Source: Acidobacteriota bacterium (GTDB taxonomy: Bacteria > Acidobacteriota > UBA6911). From it: DNA of 40,565 nucleotides. Numbering within the stretch: the first letter of the stretch is position 1; every line of letters starts with the position of its first letter. Made by a program: the position numbers and the translations under genes. Positions 10,302 to 22,660 of the stretch are shown here, piece after piece. Below the pieces are notes generated by a model. That model was not told where the DNA came from. It saw nothing but the letters and a program-made list of their open reading frames with translations, and searched no databases. The stretch is taken from contig JAFNAG010000016.1 in the NCBI GenBank assembly GCA_017860135.1, positions 1 through 40,565 on the forward strand, given 5' to 3'.

Positions 10302-12395
10302 ATGGATACTGCCGAACTGCTTGTGGAACTTGGTACCGAGGAGGTCCCCGCCTCCATGCTCGAAGATGCCACCCGGCAATTCGCCCGGCTGCTGATCGAC
10401 GGGCTGCACGCGGAGCGTCTGTCCGCGGAAACCGGAGAGGTCTGGTGCACTCCCCGTCGCATGATCGTTGCCCTGAAATCGGTTCCGAAGCGGCAGGAGG
10501 ACCTCATGGAAACCATCCTGGGGCCGCCCCGAAAGGTCTCCTTTGACGCGGACGGAAAACCGACCCGTGCTGCAATTGCCTTTGCGGAGAAAAACGGCGT
10601 TCCGCTCGCACGGATTCGGATCGTCGACACTCCCAAGGGAGAATACCTGACCGCCCGGCGAAAACAGAAAGGGGAGAGCACCGCGCGTGTCCTGCAGCGG
10701 GTCATCCCCGCCGCCATCGGGGGAATCCAGTTTCCGAAGTCCATGGTGTGGACCGCGGACAAGTTCCGTTTTGCCCGCCCGCTGCGATGGATCGTGGCTC
10801 TGTTTGCGGGGAAGGTTGTGAGATTCACCGTCGCCGGCGTCCCCTCCTCACGCTTCACCCGGGGCCACCGGTTTACGGGAAAGTCCCGGATCCCGGTGAG
10901 CGGCGCCGAGGCACTCCGCGAGTCTCTGCGGGAGAACGGCGTCATCGTGGACCCCGCGCAGCGTGCCCGGATGATTCGCACGGGCCTCGATCAGGCCGCT
11001 GCGGAGGCCGGCGGCAGGCTGCTGCCGGACGAAGACCTTCTGGCCACCGTGGTCAACCTCAATGAGTGCCCCTCCGTGGTGCGGGGCGCCTTCGACAACC
11101 GCTTCCTGGATCTGCCCGGGGAAATCCTGATCACCGTGATGCGGGAGCACCAGAAATACTTTTCGGTCGTGGACCCGGATGGGCGCCTGCTCCCGTATTT
11201 CCTCGCCGTCATCAACACCAGCGGGGATTCTGGCGGCAAGATCCGCGGCGGGCACGAGCGCGTGCTGCGTGCCCGCTTCGCGGACGCCGCCTTCTTCTGG
11301 AATACCGATCGCAAGATCCCGCTGGGAGAGCGGGAATCATCGCTGAAGGGTGTGTTGTTCCAGCAGAGACTCGGATCCTATGCGGACAAAACCCGCCGCA
11401 TTCTCGCCCTGCTGCCCCATTTGACCGGCCCGGCGGGCTGCGGCTCGGCACCTACCGGGGTGGAAACCGCCGCGCACCTGATGAAATGCGATCTCGTGAC
11501 CGAAATGGTCAAGGAATTCACGGATCTGCAGGGTATTGTCGGCGGACTGTACGCTAGGGCGGAAGGATACCCGGATACAGTGTGGCGCGCGATCTACGAG
11601 CAGTACCAGCCGAAGAGCACCGCATCCCCATCCCCTTCCACCCTGCCGGGCGCAGTGCTTTCGCTTGCCGACCGCCTGGACACGGTGTGCGGATGCTTCT
11701 CGGTGGGACTGATTCCAAAGGGGTCGAAGGATCCGTTCGCCGTCCGCAGGCAGGGAAACGGTTTTCTCAAGATCCTCCTCGACCACCATATCCGGCTGTC
11801 ACTGGACCGCCTGATCGCCGCGGGCCTCCAGGCGCTCGACGCCGATTCGCAGGAAACTGCCGCGGAAATCAAGAGGTTTTTCGAGGGGAGGCTGCGATTC
11901 CTGTTTGAGGAAGCGGGATTCTCCTACGACTGCATCAACGCCGCGCTGGCTGCGGGATACGATGACCCCGCCGATGCCGCCGAACGCGTGCGCGCGCTGC
12001 AGGAGCTGCGCCAGGAACCCGATTTCCTGGCATTGGCATCGAGTTTCAAGCGCGTCATGAACATCCTGGCACAGTCGGAAGCATCGGAGGATCTGCCGCA
12101 ACCGGATCTCATGAGCGATGCCGCCGAGATCGCACTCTTTCAGCGCTATCTTGAAATCGTCCCGGAAGTGGAAGCAGCGCGCAACAACCGCCAATACTCT
12201 GCAGCCCTGCGCCTGATGGCCTCGTTGCGGGGAGCCGTCGATGAATTTTTCGAACAGGTGCTGGTCATGGCCGAAGATCCCGCGCTGCGCAGGAACCGCC
12301 TGGCACTTCTCCGCGGGCTTGCCCGCCAGTTTCTCAGCGTCGCGGACATCTCCACTACCTTTGTCCCTTGGCCCGCAGATTTGAACCCGTTTTAG
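10302..12395 (+). CDS. glyS: Glycine--tRNA ligase beta subunit
   Basis: ELLVELGTEEVPASML; FVTEMVKEFTDLQGIVGGLYA-type motif; directly downstream of glyQ. Confidence 0.96.
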   Translation: MDTAELLVELGTEEVPASMLEDATRQFARLLIDGLHAERLSAETGEVWCTPRRMIVALKSVPKRQEDLMETILGPPRKVSFDADGKPTRAAIAFAEKNGVPLARIRIVDTPKGEYLTARRKQKGESTARVLQRVIPAAIGGIQFPKSMVWTADKFRFARPLRWIVALFAGKVVRFTVAGVPSSRFTRGHRFTGKSRIPVSGAEALRESLRENGVIVDPAQRARMIRTGLDQAAAEAGGRLLPDEDLLATVVNLNECPSVVRGAFDNRFLDLPGEILITVMREHQKYFSVVDPDGRLLPYFLAVINTSGDSGGKIRGGHERVLRARFADAAFFWNTDRKIPLGERESSLKGVLFQQRLGSYADKTRRILALLPHLTGPAGCGSAPTGVETAAHLMKCDLVTEMVKEFTDLQGIVGGLYARAEGYPDTVWRAIYEQYQPKSTASPSPSTLPGAVLSLADRLDTVCGCFSVGLIPKGSKDPFAVRRQGNGFLKILLDHHIRLSLDRLIAAGLQALDADSQETAAEIKRFFEGRLRFLFEEAGFSYDCINAALAAGYDDPADAAERVRALQELRQEPDFLALASSFKRVMNILAQSEASEDLPQPDLMSDAAEIALFQRYLEIVPEVEAARNNRQYSAALRLMASLRGAVDEFFEQVLVMAEDPALRRNRLALLRGLARQFLSVADISTTFVPWPADLNPF

Positions 12396-12689
12396 AGCGC
12401 GCGGGCTGAAGAGGGTGTCCAACGGTTGCACCACGGCAAGCTGAGGCGCAAAGCGCCGGAAGTGAATAGCACCGCGCGTCAGCGCGGGGTTAGGGCGCGG
12501 CCATAACCGAGGCCCGAAGGGCCGGCACATACTGCATATTTTCAGGAATTTAGTGCCGCACCTACGGCGCTCAACCACGCTCCATCTCTATCCCGGCCTG
12601 ACGGCCGGGCCTGTTTATTGCCGGCCCTTCGGGCCTCGTCGGACCGTGAAACAACCGTTGGACACCCTCCGAAGCCCATGCTCACTTTC
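12390..12689. repeat. REP-like hairpin interrupted by a 259-bp insertion; halves 12390-12410 and 12670-12689
   Basis: ttttagagcgcgcgggctgaa | cgaagcccatgctcactttc rejoin to match the intact repeat ttttaaagcgcacgggctgaagcccgtgctcactctc near 33208-33243. Confidence 0.7.
12411..12669. mobile_element. 259-bp MITE/REPIN-like element with perfect 18-bp terminal inverted repeats
   Basis: GAGGGTGTCCAACGGTTG (12411-12428) is the exact reverse complement of CAACCGTTGGACACCCTC (12652-12669); several internal hairpins symmetrically paired; no credible ORF. Confidence 0.78.
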
Positions 12690-12806
12690 CGGGCGTGGCC
12701 GGAACCACGCTCTGCTTTTCCCGACTCCCGGCTTCTGACTCCGCCGGACCGAATTTGACAACAGAGTCCGGAGACTGGCCGCAGCAAAACGCTCCGCCGG
12801 CCTGCC

Positions 12807-15581
<2,775 letters not shown>

Positions 15582-15773
15582 CGAGACAATCTCCTGAATG
15601 ACTGTGAAGCCGCCTGGCGCATGCCGTCCGCAGCGCTGCGAGTCGGGAACCCGACATCTTTGTCCTGCCGGCCCAGGTCAAACGGCGCCAATAAAAGAAA
15701 TCATCGCTGCATACACAAGTCTTATCGAATACTTGAAATCACCCCCCAAAGTCAAGCCCGCCTCGCATGGTGG

Positions 15774-16038
15774 GTGCGATCGGAAGTGGAACTCACAATC
15801 TTCGGTGGAATTCGGACAAAAGGACGCGTCGCGCAGCGATTCACGACAGAATTTATCAATTGTCAATGGTCATTTGTCATTTGGTGCTGCGAGCTCTTGA
15901 CCTGTGTGGTCGAGGTGCTGCGAATAGGGGCAGGCTCGCGATTCTCCGTGACGAAGCTCCAAATTAATCCAAACGAAAATGACAATTGACAAATGACATT
16001 TGACAAATTTCTTTTTGTTGGATTCCACTCCGATTGCA
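15774..16038 (+). repeat. Dispersed palindromic element, copy A (GCAATCGGAAGTG termini, TGACAAATGAC arms)
   Basis: Inverted arms: gtgcgatcggaagtgg...caattgtcaatggtcatttgtcatttgg and aaaatgacaattgacaaatgacatttgac...ccactccgattgca; matches copy B in reverse orientation; flanked by gcctcgcatggtgg / gcctcgcacggttg (12/14 direct repeat). Confidence 0.75.
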
Positions 16039-16078
16039 GCCTCGCACGGTTGCACGGTTTCAGAACGGTCGAAATGAG

Positions 16079-16190
16079 CTTCACCATGGAGAACACGGGG
16101 CACGCCGAGAGCAGCACCGGTTGGGCTTTCGGGTATTACCGGTGCATCTCCAAAACAGACTTCTCTGAATCCTCAGTTCTCTCCGGGAAT
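16079..16190. repeat. CACAGAG-type inverted-repeat element, copy 1
   Basis: Left arm cttcaccatggagaacacgg..., right arm is reverse complement of attcccggagagaactgaggattcagagaagt; similar to the copy at 20119-20240. Confidence 0.5.
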
Positions 16191-16247
16191 GAGCCGCGCT
16201 GCGGTGATGCGCCGGATCGATTGGTGGGGTGGTGGGAACCTCGCAGG

Positions 16248-16293
16248 CTGGGGGCACCTGGCCGCCGGTCATCCGGCGGGCCTGCGCCCCCAG
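16248..16293. repeat. Long GC-rich hairpin downstream of lpxD
   Basis: ctgggggc/gcccccag outer stem and ccgccgg-tcat-ccggcgg inner stem; no U-tract. Confidence 0.65.
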
Positions 16294-16359
16294 TCTGAGA
16301 GTCAGCTTCTCGAATAGCCTGATAGACTTATCGGCAGGAAAACCCTCGACTGCAGCCGT

Positions 16360-17400
16360 TTATTCAACTTTGTTCCGCTGCAGGACGCCCCTGAGCCGCT
16401 CCAATTCATTCTCGAGGGCGCGGATCCGCCGCTGCATCTCCGGCAGTTTCGGCAGGGCGATGACGGTTCTTCTCCAGAGGGCATTGTCGAATCCGGGCGA
16501 CCCGGAAAGCACCGCCCCGGCGGCGATTTCTCCGTGCACCCCGCTCTGGGCCGTGATAATGGCGCCGTCACCCACTTCCTGGTGCCCGGCAAATCCGGCC
16601 TGCCCGCCGGCCTGCACGTTGCGCCCGAGCCTAGTCGACCCTGCCAGGCCGACCTGGGCTGCCAGGACCGTATTTTCGCCGACCTGCGATCCATGGCCAA
16701 TCTGGACCAGGTTGTCAAGCTTGGCGCCGCGCCGGATCCTCGTGTCGCCGACAGCGGCCCGGTCGATCGTAGTGTTGGCACCGATCTCCACATCATCCTC
16801 AATAATCACCCGTCCCGTTTGCCGGATCTTGTAATACGTGCCGTCTCCGACCGGCGCGAAGCCGAAGCCGTCGCAGCCGATGATACTGCCATTCTGGATG
16901 ATCACCCTGTGCCCGATCTCGCACAGCTCGCGCACGATGACGCCGGCATGCAGGACTGCGTCATCCCCGATCGTCACGCCCGGATAGAGGATCACGTGCG
17001 GGTACAGCGTCGCGCGCGCGCCGAGCCGGCAGCCGCTGCCGATCACCGTGAACGGCCCTACGCTGGCGTCCGGCCCGAGCGTCGCATCCGCTGCAATGAC
17101 AGCGGTGCTGTGGATGCCGCGTTCGGGTTCCACCGGCGTATGGAAGAGCTCCAGGGCATGCGCGAACGCGAGATAAGGATTGGGCGTCCTGAGGCTCGGG
17201 ACCGCCACCGCGGGCACATCCGGGCCAAGGATGATCGCGGAAGCGCGCGTGTGCCTGATGTGCTGGATATACTTGCGGTTGGATACGAAGGTCAGGTCTC
17301 CCGGCCCGGCTTCTTCGATCCCCGCAATGCCCGTGATTTCGACGTCCCTTTCCGCCTCCATGCGGCAGGAGAGTTTTCTGGCGATTTCTGAGAGTTTCAT
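16360..17400 (-). CDS. lpxD: UDP-3-O-acylglucosamine N-acyltransferase
   Basis: Hexapeptide repeats (VIGSGCRLGARATLYPHVILYPGVTIGDD...); GFGFAPVGDGTYYKIRQTGRVIIEDDVEIGANTTIDRA. Confidence 0.96.
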   Translation of the reverse strand: MKLSEIARKLSCRMEAERDVEITGIAGIEEAGPGDLTFVSNRKYIQHIRHTRASAIILGPDVPAVAVPSLRTPNPYLAFAHALELFHTPVEPERGIHSTAVIAADATLGPDASVGPFTVIGSGCRLGARATLYPHVILYPGVTIGDDAVLHAGVIVRELCEIGHRVIIQNGSIIGCDGFGFAPVGDGTYYKIRQTGRVIIEDDVEIGANTTIDRAAVGDTRIRRGAKLDNLVQIGHGSQVGENTVLAAQVGLAGSTRLGRNVQAGGQAGFAGHQEVGDGAIITAQSGVHGEIAAGAVLSGSPGFDNALWRRTVIALPKLPEMQRRIRALENELERLRGVLQRNKVE

Positions 17401-17568
17401 GTTTCCCAGGATTTCTCAGGCAGCAGGCGAGCCTGGATTGCGCCGCGGAAAAAGCCCGCGCCAGCCCGGTCCTGTGTCGAGGAAAGTCATAAAAATCAAT
17501 GCATTGCCGGTTTGCCAGGCTATGGTAGTATAGGTGCTCGATTCAGTCAAGGAATAGGCCGCGGATTG

Positions 17569-19209
17569 ATGTCCAACCGAACTGGTGACGGTCACTCTCA
17601 GATCTCACAGGAGTCATTGCCGCCGGACTCGGGCCGGGGCTTGGCCGGTGCCGCCGGATCCATAAGCGCTGCCACCATGATGAGCAGGATCCTCGCCATG
17701 GGGCGCGAAATGGTCATGTCGGCATATTTCGGCGCCGGTTTTGCCACGGACGCATTCAACATCGCCTTCCGCATCCCGAACCTGTTGCGAGATCTCTTCG
17801 CCGAAGGGGCACTCAGCTCCGCTTTCGTGCCGACCTTCGTGCGCACGATGACCGAAAAGGGCAGGGAAGAAGCCTGGCTGCTCGCAAACCGGGTCATCAA
17901 TGCCCTTGTCGTCATCCTTTCGGGAGTCACCCTGCTCTTCTTTTTTGGCGCCCATTGGTTTGTCTACCTTTTCGCTTCGCAGTCCGCCTCGATTCCCGGC
18001 AAGTTCGAGCTCACCGTCCAAATGACGCGCATCATGTCCCCCTTTCTGCTCTGCGTCGCACTTGCCGCGGCAGTCATGGGAATGCTGAATGCGCACGGAA
18101 AGTTTTTTATCCCGGCGCTGGCGCCGTGTGCCTTTAACATCTGCTCGATCCTGGCAGGCGTGTTCCTGTCCCCGCTCATGCCGCGCTTTGGTCTGGAGCC
18201 GGTCGTTTCCATGGCTATCGGTGCACTCGCAGGAGGGGCAAGCCAGTTTCTGGTCCAGCTCCCGTCAGCCGCCAGGATCGGGTTCCGTTACCGGCCCATT
18301 CTCAATTTCAAGGACCCGGGAGTCCGCCAGATCGCCGCCCTCATGCTGCCGGCCGTGATCGGCCTGTCAGCCACCCAGATCAACATCGTTGTTGACAGCC
18401 AGCTCGCAACCCGCTTCGGAAACGGACCGGTATCCTACCTGAATTATGCTTTCCGCCTGATGCAGCTGCCGATCGGACTGTTCGGAGTCGCTATCGCGAC
18501 CACCACGCTGGCCGCCGTCTCGATCCATGCGGCCCGTAACAACATGGCCCGCCTGCGCGAAACAGTGGCCGGCAGCCTGCGCCTGGCCGCCTGCCTGACC
18601 TTTCCCGCCACGGTAGGCCTGATCCTCTTCCGGCAGGAAATCATCGAACTGCTCTATCAGAGGGGACGTTTCCTGGCTTCCGATACCCTGCAGACCAGCC
18701 AGGTGCTGTTCCTCTATGCCTTGGCGCTGTTCGCCTATTCCGCGGTCAAGATCCTGGTGCCGACGTTCTACGCCCTGAACGACACAAGGACCCCGGTGCG
18801 CTTCAGCGTGATCACGGTCGCAGTCAAAGTGGCCGTCAACTTCCTGCTGATCATTCCCCTGGGGTTCCTCGGGCTGGCACTCGCTACAGCAGTCGCCTCA
18901 TGGCTCAACTTCCTGCTGCTGGCGCGCAGCTTCATCAGGAAGACCCAGCCGGGCTGGCAGCCCGCCGACCTCCTGGTCTACCTTCGGATCGCGGCTGCAT
19001 CCCTCCTTATGGGACTCATCGCGTACGTTGCACATGCGGGCAGCCGGATGCTTTTGCCGGTGCGGGGAGGCGCGGGACTGGCGCTGCACCTCGGCATCGC
19101 GATCGCCGCCGCCATGGCGGCGATACTCCCCCTGCTGCGCCTCTTCCGGGTGGAGGAGGAGCGGGAACTTTCCGGGATGGTGAGGCGCCTTGCCGGGAGA
19201 TTCCGATGA
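17569..19209 (+). CDS. murJ: Lipid II flippase MurJ
   Basis: FGAGFATDAFNIAFRIPNLLRDLFAEGALSSAFVPTF; multi-TM. Confidence 0.95.
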   Translation: MSNRTGDGHSQISQESLPPDSGRGLAGAAGSISAATMMSRILAMGREMVMSAYFGAGFATDAFNIAFRIPNLLRDLFAEGALSSAFVPTFVRTMTEKGREEAWLLANRVINALVVILSGVTLLFFFGAHWFVYLFASQSASIPGKFELTVQMTRIMSPFLLCVALAAAVMGMLNAHGKFFIPALAPCAFNICSILAGVFLSPLMPRFGLEPVVSMAIGALAGGASQFLVQLPSAARIGFRYRPILNFKDPGVRQIAALMLPAVIGLSATQINIVVDSQLATRFGNGPVSYLNYAFRLMQLPIGLFGVAIATTTLAAVSIHAARNNMARLRETVAGSLRLAACLTFPATVGLILFRQEIIELLYQRGRFLASDTLQTSQVLFLYALALFAYSAVKILVPTFYALNDTRTPVRFSVITVAVKVAVNFLLIIPLGFLGLALATAVASWLNFLLLARSFIRKTQPGWQPADLLVYLRIAAASLLMGLIAYVAHAGSRMLLPVRGGAGLALHLGIAIAAAMAAILPLLRLFRVEEERELSGMVRRLAGRFR

Positions 19210-20093
19210 ACCGCGACTGGCTGGCGGAATATGAAGTGTATCTGCGCGTCGAGAAGGGGCTCTCCCGCAACACCTTGATGGCATACCGGCGGGACCTCAG
19301 CTCGCTGCAGGAATTCGCCGGACGAAGCAACCTGTCCCTGATCGAGGTCACTCGCGACGTCGTCGTCGCATGGAGCCAGTCGATGCGGCGCAGCGGGCTT
19401 TCTCCCCGGTCGGTTGCGCGCGCGCAGATCGCCGCGCACGGTTTCTTCCGTTTCATGGTCGGAGACCGTGTCCTGGCCGCGGATCCCACGGAGAACCTGG
19501 AATCCCTCCGGCCTATCCGCAAGCTGCCTCGATACCTCAACAAGGACGAGATCGACCGCTTGTTGCGGACTCCCGATCCCTCCACTCCGCGTGGCAGCCG
19601 AGACCGGGCCATGATCGAAGTCCTTTACGCCTCCGGCTTGCGCGTCGGCGAGCTTGTCGCTCTCAGCCTGGCGCAGATCGATCCCTCCCTCGGCGTTCTC
19701 AACTGCATGGGCAAAGGGAATAAAGAGCGCGTTGTGCCGGTCGGAGCCGAGGCACTCAAGTGGGTGAACCGGTACCTCCGGGAAGCGCGGCCCGCGCTGA
19801 TAAGAAAAAAACAGAGCAACTTCCTGTTCGTCTCCCGTCTCGGGAGAGGAATGACCCGCCAGGGATTCTGGAAAGCCCTGCGCACCTACGGGCGCCAGGC
19901 CGGCATCCGTAAGACGCTGACACCCCATATGCTGAGGCATTCCTTCGCAACCCACCTCCTGGAAAACGGCGCAGACCTGCGGTCGGTGCAGGCCATGCTG
20001 GGCCACGCCGACATATCCACCACCCAGATCTACACCCATGTAACCCAGGAACGGTTGCGGAAGATCTACGAAAAATTCCACCCTCGAGCCTGA
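19206..20093 (+). CDS. xerD: Tyrosine recombinase XerD
   Basis: [63 protein letters not shown] overlap with murJ. Confidence 0.93.
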   Translation: MNRDWLAEYEVYLRVEKGLSRNTLMAYRRDLSSLQEFAGRSNLSLIEVTRDVVVAWSQSMRRSGLSPRSVARAQIAAHGFFRFMVGDRVLAADPTENLESLRPIRKLPRYLNKDEIDRLLRTPDPSTPRGSRDRAMIEVLYASGLRVGELVALSLAQIDPSLGVLNCMGKGNKERVVPVGAEALKWVNRYLREARPALIRKKQSNFLFVSRLGRGMTRQGFWKALRTYGRQAGIRKTLTPHMLRHSFATHLLENGADLRSVQAMLGHADISTTQIYTHVTQERLRKIYEKFHPRA

Positions 20094-20118
20094 ACCCGGC
20101 AAGGCACACAGAACAATG

Positions 20119-20240
20119 CTTCACCACGGAGAACACTGAGGACACAGAGCAACGATGCCTCAGGATCGGGGAATGAGCCGGCGCTCGCATGATTCGACGC
20201 CAGTCAATTCTCTGTGCTTTCAGTGTGCTTTGTGGTGTAT
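20119..20240. repeat. CACAGAG-type inverted-repeat element, copy 2
   Basis: ttcaccacggagaacactgaggacacagagcaa versus reverse complement of right arm tacaccacaaagcacactgaaagcacagagaat. Confidence 0.6.
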
Positions 20241-20259
20241 TTTGGAGGTGCAATGACCG

Positions 20260-22599
20260 TCAAGTTCGGATGGTAAGAAGAAGAGCAAGACCCGCAGCGC
20301 CAAATAAGACATTGGGCGCCCAGGCGGCCAATAGCGGTGCCAACATCCCATACGCTCCCAGCTGCTCGAACACGCTGAAGATACCCCAGTACGACATCGC
20401 AATCCCCACGCTTGCCGTTATTCCGTAAAAAGCACCCCTCCGGCCCATGGAAAAAGCGAAGGGTATCCCCAGCAGCGCCATGACAAAACTGCTCAGCGGA
20501 AATGATATCTTCTTGTTGAGCTCTACCTGTAATTCTGTTGCATTGTAGCCAGATTGCTTGAGATAGTTAATGTAATTATTTAGCTCGAGGAAGGTGAGTT
20601 TTGCCGATTCCTTGGGTTCGAAAAACTCCCTCCTGAAGTAATTTGCCTGCTCGGGAAACTCGAAGGTACTCCTGGTGATGGGTCTGAAGCCTGCGTCTTG
20701 CGAACGGAAATCGCGGACCCAGCCGTTTTCCAGCACCCATTTCCCCTGAGGGGAGATAGTCGCCTGCTGTGCGAAGACCCGCCGCCGGATGGACAACCGG
20801 CGCAGGTCGACCTCATAGACATTCAGTCCGACGAAAAGATCCTTTCCGGCATCGAACAGGTCGTAATTGTAAATCCGTCCGGATTCACCGAAAATCCACT
20901 TGCGCGGCCTGCGATAGGTCTGGGGAGGCCTCCCTTTGATGATGTTTCTCAGCTCGTCCTGGCGCTGGTTTGCATAAGGGAGGATGTAGTCCTGCATGAA
21001 GTAAATTCCGGCACAGATGAATCCCGAAAGGAGAAAGACTGGCATGGCGATACGGTACAGGCTCCAGCCGCCGGCCTTGAGCGCGGTAACTTCCGAACCC
21101 TTTTCCAGCACGCCGAACTGGATGAGTATCGCCAGCAGGACGGACATCGGCACGATCAGGAGCAGGATATGCGGCAGCAGGAAGGTGAAATACCGGATCA
21201 GCAGGAAAACGGAGGCCTTGTGGCGGATGATGTCATCGAGCAACTCGAACATGGTAAGCAGAATGTACAGTGTCGTACAGACCGTCTGAGCCCAAAGGAA
21301 GTAGACGATGAATCCCCGGCTGACATAGGCATCGATCACCTTCGGGAATCGCAGCTTGGCGAGCCTGCCGGTAGAAGAGAGCGCCAGGTCGTCCAGGATC
21401 CGGAACACCTTCCGGATCCCCGCGAGGTGGAACCTGACGACGAACGAATCGAACCGAGCCTTCCAGTGGCCGCTCATGGAGCACTGCGTAAGCCACCTGT
21501 TCTGCTCGGCGCTCACGAGCAAGAGGACTCCGATCCCGATCAGCAGGATGTCTGGCCCCCACAATCCCAACCAGGGCGAAATTGAGCCGACCTTCGCCAG
21601 ATTGAATCCGTTCAAGAACAGGACGTAGTACAGGATCACCAGCAGGAGGCCGAGAGCCGAGCCCGAAGTGCGTCCGCCCCGGCGCGAACAGATGCCCAGC
21701 GAGAGGCCAAGCAGGGCGAATCCGAAAACCGAGCAGGGAAGTGCCATCCGGCGGTGCAGTTCAATCAACTGGGACTGACGCTGGGCAGGCGTTTGCGCGT
21801 TCCTTCCCCGCCACAAATCCGCCGTCGGCTGCTCCGTCGGATCCCTGAAGGACGTGCCTTTTGCCTCGGCGCCTGCGCCGCGATTGAAATCGATCGGAAT
21901 GTCCGTCGCCCCGAACACGCTGACGTTGTCCTTGCTCGGGTCCTGCTGATTGACCTCGTAGATCCTGCCGTTCTCCAGATGCAGCTGCAGCCGGCTGCCG
22001 CCCGCATCGCTGATCCACGTGCCTTTCTCCGCCAGCACGATGCGCGGGGCGCGGGGATCGGAATTGTCCGCCAGAAACACACGGTCCCAGTTCTGCCGGT
22101 CGATCGACAACTCATCCAGGTAGAAAACAACATTCGCGAAGTCTTCGTTGAAAACCCGGGGCACGATCTGCGAGGTCGCCATGCGCAGGTTTACCAGCTT
22201 CCTGAGGTTGGCGAGGATATCATTCGTCGCCGGAAGGATAACCAGCGACATGACGCCTGTGGCCAGCCCTACTACGACTGACATCGTGAGAACAGGTTTT
22301 GCCATGCGCCGAAGCGGCACCCCGCAGGTTCGCAATGCGGTGATCTGCTGTTCACCGGCCAACCCGCTGACACCGATCAGGGTGCCGATCAGGTAGGAGA
22401 GCGGGAGAGTCAGGATCATGATCCTCGGCAGTATGGTTCCGGCAATGATCGCCAATGCCCAGAAGGAAGCGTTTTTGGTAATCACCAGTTCCGCCCATTT
22501 GCCGATCTCGTTGAGGAAGACGACGAAGGTTAAAACCGTGAGGGCGATCAGGAAGGGCGGGATGATTTCCAGATACAGCAGCTTGTCGATTTTCCGCAT
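20260..22599 (-). CDS. LPS export ABC transporter permease, LptF-LptG fusion
   Basis: 779 aa with two tandem LptF/LptG-type permease modules; second begins near KVIDAYVSRGFIVYFLWAQTVC. Confidence 0.88.
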   Translation of the reverse strand: MRKIDKLLYLEIIPPFLIALTVLTFVVFLNEIGKWAELVITKNASFWALAIIAGTILPRIMILTLPLSYLIGTLIGVSGLAGEQQITALRTCGVPLRRMAKPVLTMSVVVGLATGVMSLVILPATNDILANLRKLVNLRMATSQIVPRVFNEDFANVVFYLDELSIDRQNWDRVFLADNSDPRAPRIVLAEKGTWISDAGGSRLQLHLENGRIYEVNQQDPSKDNVSVFGATDIPIDFNRGAGAEAKGTSFRDPTEQPTADLWRGRNAQTPAQRQSQLIELHRRMALPCSVFGFALLGLSLGICSRRGGRTSGSALGLLLVILYYVLFLNGFNLAKVGSISPWLGLWGPDILLIGIGVLLLVSAEQNRWLTQCSMSGHWKARFDSFVVRFHLAGIRKVFRILDDLALSSTGRLAKLRFPKVIDAYVSRGFIVYFLWAQTVCTTLYILLTMFELLDDIIRHKASVFLLIRYFTFLLPHILLLIVPMSVLLAILIQFGVLEKGSEVTALKAGGWSLYRIAMPVFLLSGFICAGIYFMQDYILPYANQRQDELRNIIKGRPPQTYRRPRKWIFGESGRIYNYDLFDAGKDLFVGLNVYEVDLRRLSIRRRVFAQQATISPQGKWVLENGWVRDFRSQDAGFRPITRSTFEFPEQANYFRREFFEPKESAKLTFLELNNYINYLKQSGYNATELQVELNKKISFPLSSFVMALLGIPFAFSMGRRGAFYGITASVGIAMSYWGIFSVFEQLGAYGMLAPLLAAWAPNVLFGAAGLALLLTIRT

Positions 22600-22660
22600 C
22601 GCCTGAAAAGACTAGCATACCCGCGGACACACAGTAAAGAAAGGCGATGGGAGATTCCAA

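Noticed and set aside
15840-16015. Possible CRISPR array from repeated TGACAAATGAC words
   Set aside because: Units are short, degenerate and inverted, without regular spacers; no cas genes nearby.
19206-20093. Phage or island integrase
   Set aside because: Sequence and murJ coupling fit housekeeping XerD; no attachment site, tRNA or cargo genes nearby.
18978-20102. 374-aa minus-strand ORF
   Set aside because: Antisense to murJ/xerD.
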